The notes beneath the pieces are model-generated. The model made no database searches, was not told the origin of the DNA, and worked only from the letters and a program-made list of their open reading frames with translations. 52,110 bases of DNA from contig JAFZBE010000049.1 in NCBI GenBank assembly GCA_017561935.1, positions 1 through 52,110 on the forward strand, in the 5' to 3' direction. The position numbers were made by a program, and so were the translations under genes. Of the stretch, positions 6,913 to 13,705 are shown piece by piece (the first letter of the stretch is position 1; each line of letters starts with the position of its first letter). The stretch is from Bacteroidales bacterium. GTDB taxonomy: Bacteria > Bacteroidota > Bacteroidia > Bacteroidales > UBA3663.

Positions 6913-8099
6913 AACAGGAGATGCAGATAAGGCAAGCCATAGAGGCCATCAAAGAGGCTATTTTGCAGGGGCAGTATGAGGCAGCCCAAGGTGTAACACG
7001 TATTCAGTTGGCCGTATATTTCGGTATAGGAAAGTATATTTCTCAGCATACACGAAAGAACGTGTGGGGTACAGGAGCACTGGAAACCATCAGCAATCAG
7101 TTGCGAAGGGAACTGCCAGGATTAAGAGGCTATTCGGCGACAAGCCTCAAGAAAATGAGACTCTTTTACGAGAATTGGATAATGCTCGATGCCAATTCGT
7201 CCGTCGCGACGGACGAAATAAAAACGACAATTACAATTGCCGAAATAACCTCGGGCAATTCGTCCGTCATAACAGACGATTTAGTGGCGATTGATATCTA
7301 TCACACGTTAATGGTACCAATAACGAGAGAATTTCCCGTTGAGGATTTCTTCAAAGTGCCATTCACTCATCACGTCGAAATTTATAAACTTTCCGATTTG
7401 TTGGCTCGCTACTATTATTTACATCGCACAGCTGAAGAGCATCTTTCTGTTGACGACTTGAAAAAGCTAATAAAGAACGATGCTTATGGCCATCGCGAAC
7501 AGATGCCTAGCAACTTTACTAAGACCATTTCTAATGCAGCGATGATGCGCAAGGCTGTCATGATGTTTAAAGACTCTTACATGCTTGACTTCATCAATGT
7601 TGAGGAGATTGGTGTGCGTGATAACATCGATGTGGACGAACGCGTGGTGGAGAAGGAAATTGTGAATAAGGTGAAGAACTTCATCATGACTATTGGGCGC
7701 GACTTTACGTTCATGGGTAACCAACAACTGTTGGAAGTATATGGCGTAGAGCAGTTTCCCGACTTGCTGTTCTTCAATCGTGAGTTGAATGCGATGGTGG
7801 TGATAGAACTGAAAACGGGAGAATTCAAAACCAGTTACCTTGGGCAGTTGATGGGATACCTGACCATTCTGGACGAGAAAGTTCGCAAAGCCCACGAGAA
7901 CCCCAGTATTGGTATTGTCCTTTGCAAGTCAGCTAACCGCGAGTACGTGGAATTTATGATACGTGACTACACGAAGCCTATGGGCGTTGCCACCTACAAG
8001 ACTGCCGACGAGATGCCCGAAAATTACCGCAAAGCACTACCTGATACGGAGGCGTTAAAAAAACTCTTGAACGAAAGTGTGAAGGAGGATAAGAAATGA
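6909..8099 (+). CDS. DUF1016/YhcG-type PD-(D/E)XK nuclease domain protein
   Basis: A 396-residue protein with the DUF1016 N-terminal helical domain (about 10-100, with QLRRELPGLRGYSATSLKKM) and a C-terminal PD-(D/E)XK nuclease fold. The visible active-site residues are Asp285 (FPDLLFF) and Glu300-x-Lys302 (VVIELKTGEF), so catalysis looks possible. Between the domains, residues 97-120 are low-complexity with a repeated NSSV-x-TD. The underlying DNA is a 22-bp perfect palindrome. YhcG-like genes are often found inside or beside type I loci; their exact role is not settled. It is coupled to hsdM and hsdS by ATGA overlaps at both ends, so it should be made with the methylase and not separately. 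It may add cleavage activity or act against phage. Confidence 0.88.
   Translation: MKQEMQIRQAIEAIKEAILQGQYEAAQGVTRIQLAVYFGIGKYISQHTRKNVWGTGALETISNQLRRELPGLRGYSATSLKKMRLFYENWIMLDANSSVATDEIKTTITIAEITSGNSSVITDDLVAIDIYHTLMVPITREFPVEDFFKVPFTHHVEIYKLSDLLARYYYLHRTAEEHLSVDDLKKLIKNDAYGHREQMPSNFTKTISNAAMMRKAVMMFKDSYMLDFINVEEIGVRDNIDVDERVVEKEIVNKVKNFIMTIGRDFTFMGNQQLLEVYGVEQFPDLLFFNRELNAMVVIELKTGEFKTSYLGQLMGYLTILDEKVRKAHENPSIGIVLCKSANREYVEFMIRDYTKPMGVATYKTADEMPENYRKALPDTEALKKLLNESVKEDKK
7196..7217. repeat. 22-bp perfect palindrome within the DUF1016 gene
   Basis: The arm TTCGTCCGTCG (7196-7206) is followed directly by its reverse complement CGACGGACGAA (7207-7217). The 13-mer CAATTCGTCCGTC starting at 7193 recurs at 7256-7268, where the palindrome is only partial. 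The region encodes the variable linker between the two domains. Confidence 0.9.
8082..8088 (+). promoter_or_regulatory. Shine-Dalgarno-like site before hsdS
   Basis: AAGGAGG ends 7 nt before the hsdS ATG. Strong Shine-Dalgarno sites are unusual here: the housekeeping genes in this window lack them. Confidence 0.6.
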
Positions 8100-9277
8100 A
8101 AGAAGGTTGGACTTATAAGAAGTTGGGAGAGATCTGCAGGACCTATTCTGGTGGAACCCCACTCAAGAATGTCAGAGAATATTATCTAGATGGTAATATA
8201 CCATGGCTCAGGAGTGGAGAGGTGTGCAAGAAATATATTTTTGAAACTGAAATGTTTATCACCCAGAAAGGCTTAGAGAATTCTTCTGCAAAGTATTATC
8301 CGATTGATACGGTAGTAGTCGCTATGTATGGTGCTACAGCCGCACAAGTTGGCATATTAAAAATAGAGGCCACGTCTAATCAAGCAATATGTGGTATATT
8401 ACCCAACAGCAAATTCCAGCCAGAGTTTCTGTATTACTTCTTTAGTTATAGAAAAGAATTCCTTGCTTCTCAGGCCCAAGGTGGCGCACAACCTAATATT
8501 TCACAGGTAAAGATTAAAAACCTTGAAGTTCCTGTGCCACCTCTCTCTGAGCAGCAATCCATCGTTGAATATCTTGACTCTGCTTTTGCTAAGATAGATG
8601 CGATGAAGGCTAATGCAGAAAAAGCCCTCAATGAAGCTAAAGCCCTCTTCCAAGCATCCCTCAAAGAAATGCTTGAACCAAAAGATGGATGGGAAGAGAA
8701 AGCATTAAAAGATTTAGGTATTACCCAAACCGGAACAACTCCATCAAAATCAGATAAAGCTAATTATGGTGACTATATAGAGTTCATCAGACCTTCCGAA
8801 ATAGACTATAATGGAAATGGTGGTATTGATTACAACTGCGAAATGAAGTTGAGTGAGCAAGGTGCTTCAAAGGGAAGAATCTTTGTATCAAATTCGATCT
8901 TTATGGTTTGTATTGGTGCTACTATTGGAAAAGTAGGATTTAGTACGAAGGATATTTCTTGTAATCAGCAGATAAATGTTTTTACTCCAAAAGAGGAAAT
9001 AAATTATAAGTTTGCTTATTATGCAATGAGATCCCCTTCTTTTCAACGCAGAGTTATAAAAGAAGGAACAAGTTCTCAAGCGACACTTCCTATAATCAAT
9101 AAAGGAAAATGGGAGCAACTTTCAATTGCATTCCCCAAAATCAAAGAGCAAGAACTCATTGCCTCTCACCTCGACTCCGTTTCATCAATAGTTTTAGAGT
9201 TAAAGGCTAACTACAACAAGATATCTCAGGAGTGTGACGCATTGAAACGAGCAATATTACGACAAGTATTTGAATAA
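8096..9277 (+). CDS. hsdS: Type I restriction-modification specificity subunit HsdS
   Basis: The 393-residue DNA-recognition subunit tells HsdM and HsdR which bipartite sequence to bind. It has the usual two-fold layout. TRD1 covers about 1-145 and is followed by the conserved helix starting PPLSEQQSIVEYLDS (about 148-162) and running to AKALFQASLKEML. TRD2 covers about 200-345 and is followed by the second conserved helix (IKEQELIASHLDS ... LKRAILRQVFE). TRD2 starts WEEKALKDLGITQTGTTPSK, mirroring WTYKKLGEICRTYSGGTPLK at the start of TRD1. Both halves are complete. The TRD DNA is clearly more AT-rich than neighbouring genes, as expected for exchangeable modules. No recombinase or spare hsdS fragment is seen nearby. 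The target sequence cannot be predicted by eye. Confidence 0.95.
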   Translation: MKEGWTYKKLGEICRTYSGGTPLKNVREYYLDGNIPWLRSGEVCKKYIFETEMFITQKGLENSSAKYYPIDTVVVAMYGATAAQVGILKIEATSNQAICGILPNSKFQPEFLYYFFSYRKEFLASQAQGGAQPNISQVKIKNLEVPVPPLSEQQSIVEYLDSAFAKIDAMKANAEKALNEAKALFQASLKEMLEPKDGWEEKALKDLGITQTGTTPSKSDKANYGDYIEFIRPSEIDYNGNGGIDYNCEMKLSEQGASKGRIFVSNSIFMVCIGATIGKVGFSTKDISCNQQINVFTPKEEINYKFAYYAMRSPSFQRRVIKEGTSSQATLPIINKGKWEQLSIAFPKIKEQELIASHLDSVSSIVLELKANYNKISQECDALKRAILRQVFE

Positions 9278-9280
9278 ACG

Positions 9281-9664
9281 ATGAACAAAAAGTCGATACG
9301 ATTCTACAAAGACCACGAGGTCAGGGCTGTGTGGGATGAAGAAAAGTCCACATGGTGGTTTTCTATTGTGGATATCGTTGGGGCCATTACCGATAGTCCC
9401 AATCCTCGCAAGTACTGGAGCGTGCTGAAGTCCCGACTTAAAAAGGCAGGGAATGAGTTGACTACACGTTGTAGTCAACTGAAAATGACAGCAGCTGACG
9501 GTAAACAATATGCCACAGACTGCTTTTCACAAGATGATATCATCCAGTTAGTGAGAGTCATTCCGAGCAAAAAGACAGAAGACTTCCTCGACTGGTTTGT
9601 ATATAGCGACAACACCATCGACGGCCAGAGCAAGAAGATTAAGCGAGAGCAGATTGATAAATGA
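9281..9664 (+). CDS. Bro-N domain protein, probably the truncated N-terminal half of a Bro-N/Fic protein
   Basis: A 127-residue protein that starts 3 nt after the hsdS stop. It carries the Bro-N fold of phage antirepressors: SIRFYKDHEVRAVWDEE, STWWFSIVDIVGAI, YWSVLKSRLKKAGNEL, CSQLKMTAADGKQYATD and FLDWFVYSDNTIDGQSKK. As I recall the family, proteins with this Bro-N end continue after YSDNTIDGQSKKKAY into a Fic/DOC domain. Here the match breaks off after QSKK and the protein stops 9 residues later, so the Fic half is missing. It may still bind DNA or a partner. A second, more decayed copy with the same N-terminus lies just before hsdR. Confidence 0.8.
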   Translation: MNKKSIRFYKDHEVRAVWDEEKSTWWFSIVDIVGAITDSPNPRKYWSVLKSRLKKAGNELTTRCSQLKMTAADGKQYATDCFSQDDIIQLVRVIPSKKTEDFLDWFVYSDNTIDGQSKKIKREQIDK

Positions 9665-9668
9665 TAAG

Positions 9669-9675
9669 AAAGGAG
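9669..9675 (+). promoter_or_regulatory. Shine-Dalgarno-like site before the Fic gene
   Basis: AAAGGAG ends 8 nt before the ATG at 9684. It is the second of three such sites in this operon. Confidence 0.5.
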
Positions 9676-9683
9676 ACTGAATC

Positions 9684-10643
9684 ATGTATATACCGCCGTT
9701 TACAGCAACAGACGAGATAACGTCATTAGTAGCAGACATTGCAGAACAAGTGGGGCAATTAGCTGCGGCAACAGACAACTTGCCTGCACCACATCTGCGC
9801 AAAGAGAATCGAATCAAGACCATCCAGTCATCGCTGGCCATAGAAAACAACTCATTGTCGGTGGATCAGGTTACTGCCATTCTGGAAGGCAAACATGTGC
9901 TGGGTGCGCCTAACGAGATACAGGAGGTTAAGAATGCCATTGATGCATACGAGCTTCTGTTAGAATTGAATCCCTATAAAGAAAAGGATTTGTTGAGGGC
10001 TCACAAGCTCATGATGACAGACCTTGTGAAGGAGAACGGCCGTTATCGTCAGGGAGGTGTTGGTGTGTTTGATGGGCAGAAGTACATCCACATGGCACCA
10101 CCTGCCGAGCGAGTGCCAATGCTGATGGCAGATTTGCTGGAATGGGTGAAGAAAACCAAGGCGCACCCACTTATCAGTTCGTGCGTTTTCCATTATGAGT
10201 TTGAATTCATTCATCCTTTCGTAGATGGCAATGGCCGTATGGGGCGCATGTGGCAGACGCTTTTGCTGATGAGGTGGAACCCCATATTCGCATGGATACC
10301 TGTAGAGACCATCGTTAAGGAACACCAACAGGAGTATTATGCAGCAATAGCCAAAAGCGATGCAGAAGCCAGCAGTACTGCTTTTATTACTTTCATGTTG
10401 CATTGTCTGAAGCAGGCTGTACTCGAAGTAGCAGAAAGTAACCAGAAAAGTAACCAGAAAAGTAACCAGAAAATTCTTGCTGCGATGAAGCGTAATCCCA
10501 ATATAACAATCAGAGAGCTACAGGAGGAAATGGGACTTTCCGAAAGTGGTGTGAAGAAAGTGATACGCCAATTGAGAGCAGAAGGAATGGTGCAACGCAT
10601 TGGAGGAGCAAAAGGCGGACACTGGGAAGTTCGTTCGGTATAA
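9684..10643 (+). CDS. Fic family protein (probable AMP transferase) with inhibitory helix and winged-helix C-terminus
   Basis: A 319-residue protein. The Fic motif HPFVDGNGRMGR (177-188) has all residues needed for adenylyl transfer from ATP to a target protein hydroxyl. An N-terminal SLAIEN (50-55) fits the (S/T)xxxE(G/N) inhibitory helix of class II Fic proteins, with Glu54 as the blocking residue, so the enzyme is probably self-inhibited at rest. Residues 252-263 are three SNQK repeats (a 12-bp DNA repeat) that form a linker to a winged helix-turn-helix domain (about 264-319: ITIRELQEEMGLSESGVKKVIRQL). The whole layout is the common Fic_N-Fic-wHTH type and is not the one that followed the upstream Bro-N gene. 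It sits between hsdS and hsdR. Its target is unknown; HsdR or HsdM would be natural candidates, but that is a guess. Confidence 0.92.
   Translation: MYIPPFTATDEITSLVADIAEQVGQLAAATDNLPAPHLRKENRIKTIQSSLAIENNSLSVDQVTAILEGKHVLGAPNEIQEVKNAIDAYELLLELNPYKEKDLLRAHKLMMTDLVKENGRYRQGGVGVFDGQKYIHMAPPAERVPMLMADLLEWVKKTKAHPLISSCVFHYEFEFIHPFVDGNGRMGRMWQTLLLMRWNPIFAWIPVETIVKEHQQEYYAAIAKSDAEASSTAFITFMLHCLKQAVLEVAESNQKSNQKSNQKILAAMKRNPNITIRELQEEMGLSESGVKKVIRQLRAEGMVQRIGGAKGGHWEVRSV
10437..10472 (+). repeat. Three 12-bp units in the Fic linker
   Basis: AGTAACCAGAAA occurs three times in tandem without a mismatch and encodes SNQK three times. Gain or loss of a unit keeps the frame and only changes the linker between the Fic and winged-helix domains. 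Confidence 0.9.
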
Positions 10644-10647
10644 AGCT

Positions 10648-10766
10648 ATGAGTAAGATATCTATTCGGTTTTATAAAGACCATAAGGTGCGTGCCGTTTG
10701 GAACGAAGAGAACAACCCTTTATGAAGGGAATCGATTATTCATATTATTACGAGCAGGAGGATTGA
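10648..10766 (+). pseudogene. Scar of a Bro-N/Fic gene: start and end fused out of frame
   Basis: From ATG 10648 the sequence encodes MSKISIRFYKDHKVRAVWNE (then ENNPL and a stop), the same N-terminus as the Bro-N protein upstream. At 10722, in another frame, it encodes MKGIDYSYYYEQED-stop. I recognise this as the usual end of Fic/DOC proteins of the Bro-N-Fic type. About 250 codons between the two ends are missing, and the join is off by one base, so nothing functional is left. It fills the space between the Fic gene and hsdR. Confidence 0.75.
10756..10761 (+). promoter_or_regulatory. Shine-Dalgarno site before hsdR
   Basis: A perfect AGGAGG, 6 nt before the hsdR ATG, lies inside the last codons of the Bro-N/Fic scar (GAGCAGGAGGAT, Glu-Gln-Glu-Asp). 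The scar may have been kept because it supplies this site. Confidence 0.6.
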
Positions 10767-10767
10767 T

Positions 10768-13227
10768 ATGAACGAAGCTCAGACACGATTTAACAAGATT
10801 GACCCTAAGCTAAGGGATGCTGGCTGGGGTATAGTTCCAGGAAGTAAGATTCTTGTGGAACAGAGTGCTTATATTGCACCTGGACGTATCACAACTACTG
10901 GCAACAAGAATCCGAAGAAAGCTGATTATATCCTTGAATACAAGGGTATGAAACTTGCTGTGATAGAGGCGAAGAGCGACGAGAAAGACGTGTCTGAAGG
11001 TGTAGAGCAAGCCAAACTCTATGCTGAAGCCCTGAAGGTTCGCTATACCTATAGCACCAATGGCAATGATATTTGGTTCATTGACATGGGCATTAAGGAT
11101 AGCAAGGGAGAGTATATCATCCCCAGCAAGGAACATGATATAGACCATTTTCCAACGCCACAGGACTTGTGGCAGATGACATTCCCTGAAGAGAATCCTT
11201 GGCGTGACAAGTTCAACCTTTGCGCTCTTAATCGTAGTGGTGGCCGTCAGCCTCGCTACTATCAGGAAATAGCCATCAAGAACGTGCTTGAGGCTGTAGC
11301 CAAGCAGAGAAACCGTATCTTGCTGACAATGGCAACGGGAACGGGAAAGACTTATACGGCCTTCCAAATCTGCTGGAAACTGACGCAAACGAAATGGACG
11401 AATAAGGGCGTTGAGCGTGCTCCAAGAATCCTGTTTATTTCCGACAGAAACATTCTTGCCAATCAAGCCATCAACGACTTCGACCAGTTCCCGGAAGATT
11501 CCATGTGCCGTATCACACCCAAGGAACTGAGGAAGAACAATTACAGGGTTCCCACAGCCCGTAATCTTTACTTTACCATCTTCCAGACGATGATGACTTC
11601 TCCCAATGCCCAGAAGGCAGAAGAGCAAGGTATTGCATTACCAGAAGGCTCAAACGACCAGCCATACTATATGCAGTATGAGCGCAACTTCTTCGACTTC
11701 ATCATCATTGATGAATGTCATAGAGGAGGTGCCAATGATGAAAGCGAATGGCGTAAACTGATGGAGTATTTTGACAGTGCTTATCAGCTGGGTATGACTG
11801 CCACACCAAGAAGAAAGGATAATGCCAATACCTATGCCTACTTTGGAGATCCAGTATATACTTATTCTCTGAAACAAGGCATCGAGGATGGTTTCCTTGT
11901 TCCGTTCCGTGTTGACATCTCTACGAGCAACATTGATGACTATCAGTATGAAGAAGGCGACATTGTGAAGAGTGGAGAAGTTGATCCTGAAAAGATTTAC
12001 TCGGAGTCGGATTTCTATAATGGCAGGATTCAGATTAAGGAGCGTGATGAACATCGTGTGCAGGAGTTGCTGAACAAGATTGATCCAGACGAAAAGACGA
12101 TCATCTTCTGTGCCACTCAGAAGCATGCCATGATAGTGCGTGATATGGTGAACAAGCACAAGAAACGACCTGCCAACAACTATTGTGAGCGAGTTACCGC
12201 TGATGATGGAGAAGTGGGAGAAGCAACTTTGAGAACATTCCAAGACAACGAAAAGCTGTTGCCCACCATCCTTACCACATCTTATAAGCTGAGTACTGGC
12301 GTTGATGCTCGCAATGTACGCAACATCGTATTGATGCGACCCGTTAATAATATTGTGGAGTTTAAGCAGATAATCGGTCGTGGCACACGCTTGTTTGACA
12401 AGAAGTATTATTTTACCATCTATGATTATGTAGGTGCAAGCGATATGTTCAAGGATCCTGATTGGGATGGCGACACATATTGTCCTGTATGTGGCAACTG
12501 GCCTTGTACTTGCAAGAAGAAGCCGAAGCCTTATCAGTTAGATGATGATGAAAATGGAAGCAACGTGAATGATGAAGGAGGATGGAAACAGCCAGAAGCC
12601 TGTCCTGTTTGTGGCAATCTTCCATGTACCTGTGAGGGTTCGAAAACACAACTCATTGACATCCAGTTGTCAAAAGGTAGAAAACTTGCTCTTGAAACGA
12701 CATGGGAGCAAAAGATTTTCTTTGGCGATGAGTTCATTTCCCTTGAAGAATATGTGAAGAGGCTCTTTGGCAGGATACCTGATTTCTTCACTGGTGCAGA
12801 CGATATGCGTGAGAAATGGTCGAACCCGGAAACCAGGGAGCAACTGTTGAAGACTTTGGATGAAGCGGGATTTGCCGAAGATAAGCTGTTCCTTTTGAAG
12901 AACATGCTGAAATTGCAGAAATGCGACCTGCTCGATGTGCTTGAATACATCGCCTATAACTCCACACCTATGGAGAGGGCAAAGCGCGTAGAACTCGTCA
13001 AGAATAAGTATGTCGATTCGTTGGAGAAAGAACAGAGGGATTTCGACAATCTGATTCTTCAATACTATGTCAACAATGGATTCAAGGAACTCGACGTGGA
13101 CCACCTTAAGACCTATATCAACATCAAGTATGGCTCAATTGCTGATGCCAAACAAAAGTTGCAGATGAGTCCAGGCGAGATACGAGAGCACTACTTCGAG
13201 CTGCAACGCAGGTTGTATTGCGCATAA
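10768..13227 (+). CDS. hsdR: Type I restriction subunit HsdR (EcoEI-like nuclease-translocase)
   Basis: The 819-residue motor and nuclease subunit. The N-terminal nuclease has Asp53 (KADYILEY) and Glu67-x-Lys69 (VIEAKS). The helicase core follows: Walker A ATGTGKT (189-195), DECH box (315-318), TATPRRKDN and the second RecA domain ending IIGRGTRLF. The EcoEI_R_C-like C-terminus follows (about 650-819). Between the motor and the C-terminal domain lie two near-identical cysteine clusters, CPVCGNWPCTC (572-582) and CPVCGNLPCTC (612-622), which suggest metal-binding knuckles. All catalytic motifs are intact, so restriction should be active. The gene is the last intact one of the operon. Confidence 0.95.
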   Translation: MNEAQTRFNKIDPKLRDAGWGIVPGSKILVEQSAYIAPGRITTTGNKNPKKADYILEYKGMKLAVIEAKSDEKDVSEGVEQAKLYAEALKVRYTYSTNGNDIWFIDMGIKDSKGEYIIPSKEHDIDHFPTPQDLWQMTFPEENPWRDKFNLCALNRSGGRQPRYYQEIAIKNVLEAVAKQRNRILLTMATGTGKTYTAFQICWKLTQTKWTNKGVERAPRILFISDRNILANQAINDFDQFPEDSMCRITPKELRKNNYRVPTARNLYFTIFQTMMTSPNAQKAEEQGIALPEGSNDQPYYMQYERNFFDFIIIDECHRGGANDESEWRKLMEYFDSAYQLGMTATPRRKDNANTYAYFGDPVYTYSLKQGIEDGFLVPFRVDISTSNIDDYQYEEGDIVKSGEVDPEKIYSESDFYNGRIQIKERDEHRVQELLNKIDPDEKTIIFCATQKHAMIVRDMVNKHKKRPANNYCERVTADDGEVGEATLRTFQDNEKLLPTILTTSYKLSTGVDARNVRNIVLMRPVNNIVEFKQIIGRGTRLFDKKYYFTIYDYVGASDMFKDPDWDGDTYCPVCGNWPCTCKKKPKPYQLDDDENGSNVNDEGGWKQPEACPVCGNLPCTCEGSKTQLIDIQLSKGRKLALETTWEQKIFFGDEFISLEEYVKRLFGRIPDFFTGADDMREKWSNPETREQLLKTLDEAGFAEDKLFLLKNMLKLQKCDLLDVLEYIAYNSTPMERAKRVELVKNKYVDSLEKEQRDFDNLILQYYVNNGFKELDVDHLKTYINIKYGSIADAKQKLQMSPGEIREHYFELQRRLYCA

Positions 13228-13369
13228 GATTTTCATCAACGAGTCGGGAGTTTATGCTCTTATTCTCGGATCGAAACTTCCTACAGCCATCCAGTTCAAG
13301 CACTGGGTAACGAGCGAGGTGCTTCCACAGATTCGCAAGAACTATGGCGACAAGAAATACATCCTCTGA
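13226..13369 (+). pseudogene. Remnant of a BRO-family antirepressor gene
   Basis: Overlapping the hsdR stop in another frame, 47 codons encode KIFINESGVYALILGSKLP, then AIQFKHWVTSEVLPQIRKNY, then a short tail and a stop. This matches the end of the BRO N-terminal domain common in phage antirepressors (NESGLYxLILxSK ... FxxWVTxEVLPxIRK). The start of the domain is missing and there is no start codon. It is the third piece of Bro-type DNA in the operon. Confidence 0.8.
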
Positions 13370-13370
13370 G

Positions 13371-13406
13371 GCACACGGCGAAGAGCCGTGTGTCTTTTTT
13401 TTTTTT
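13371..13406 (+). terminator. Strong intrinsic terminator of the hsd operon
   Basis: CACACGGC (13372-13379) and GCCGTGTG (13385-13392) form an 8-bp stem with loop GAAGA, followed by TC and an 11-12 nt T run. The stem-loop core CGGCGAAGAGCCG is the same as in the terminator at 17072. Confidence 0.9.
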
Positions 13407-13440
13407 CTCTCTCTTAAATCCCATAAATAAGAAAGAAAAA

Positions 13441-13461
13441 CCGACAGCGTTATGCTGTCGG
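13441..13461. terminator. Second hairpin, terminator-like on the minus strand
   Basis: CCGACAGC and GCTGTCGG pair around GTTAT. On the minus strand the stem is followed by TTTTTCTTTC, while on the plus strand it is followed by TGGG. It may be a bidirectional insulator between the hsd operon and the next unit. From here to 13651 I see only short AT-rich repeats (CAAATTG / CAATTTG). Confidence 0.5.
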
Positions 13462-13651
13462 TGGGAATTTCATTTTAATGAGTCATACTACCGCACAAAG
13501 TCAAAATCAACATCATAAAAACCCATCTTGAAGAAAAAAAACATCCCCACCCTTCAATCGGTAAAAGACGGCGAGGATTGTCAAATTGTAAATCGTCAAT
13601 TTGTCAAATATAGCCCCTTTTTGTTACATTCCTCAAATATTTCCCCTTGTA

Positions 13652-13683
13652 TTTGGTACAAAGGGGATTTTTTTGTATCTTTG
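13652..13683 (+). promoter_or_regulatory. Promoter of the DUF6057-like/propeller lipoprotein pair
   Basis: TTTG (13652-13655), 20 nt, TATCTTTG (13676-13683). The ATG at 13706 lies about 17 nt after the expected transcription start. Confidence 0.8.
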
Positions 13684-13705
13684 CGGCGAAAAATAAGAAT
13701 CAAAT

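Noticed and set aside
8096..9277. An hsdS shufflon
   Set aside because: Only one full hsdS is present, with no recombinase, inverted repeats or silent TRD cassettes within the window.
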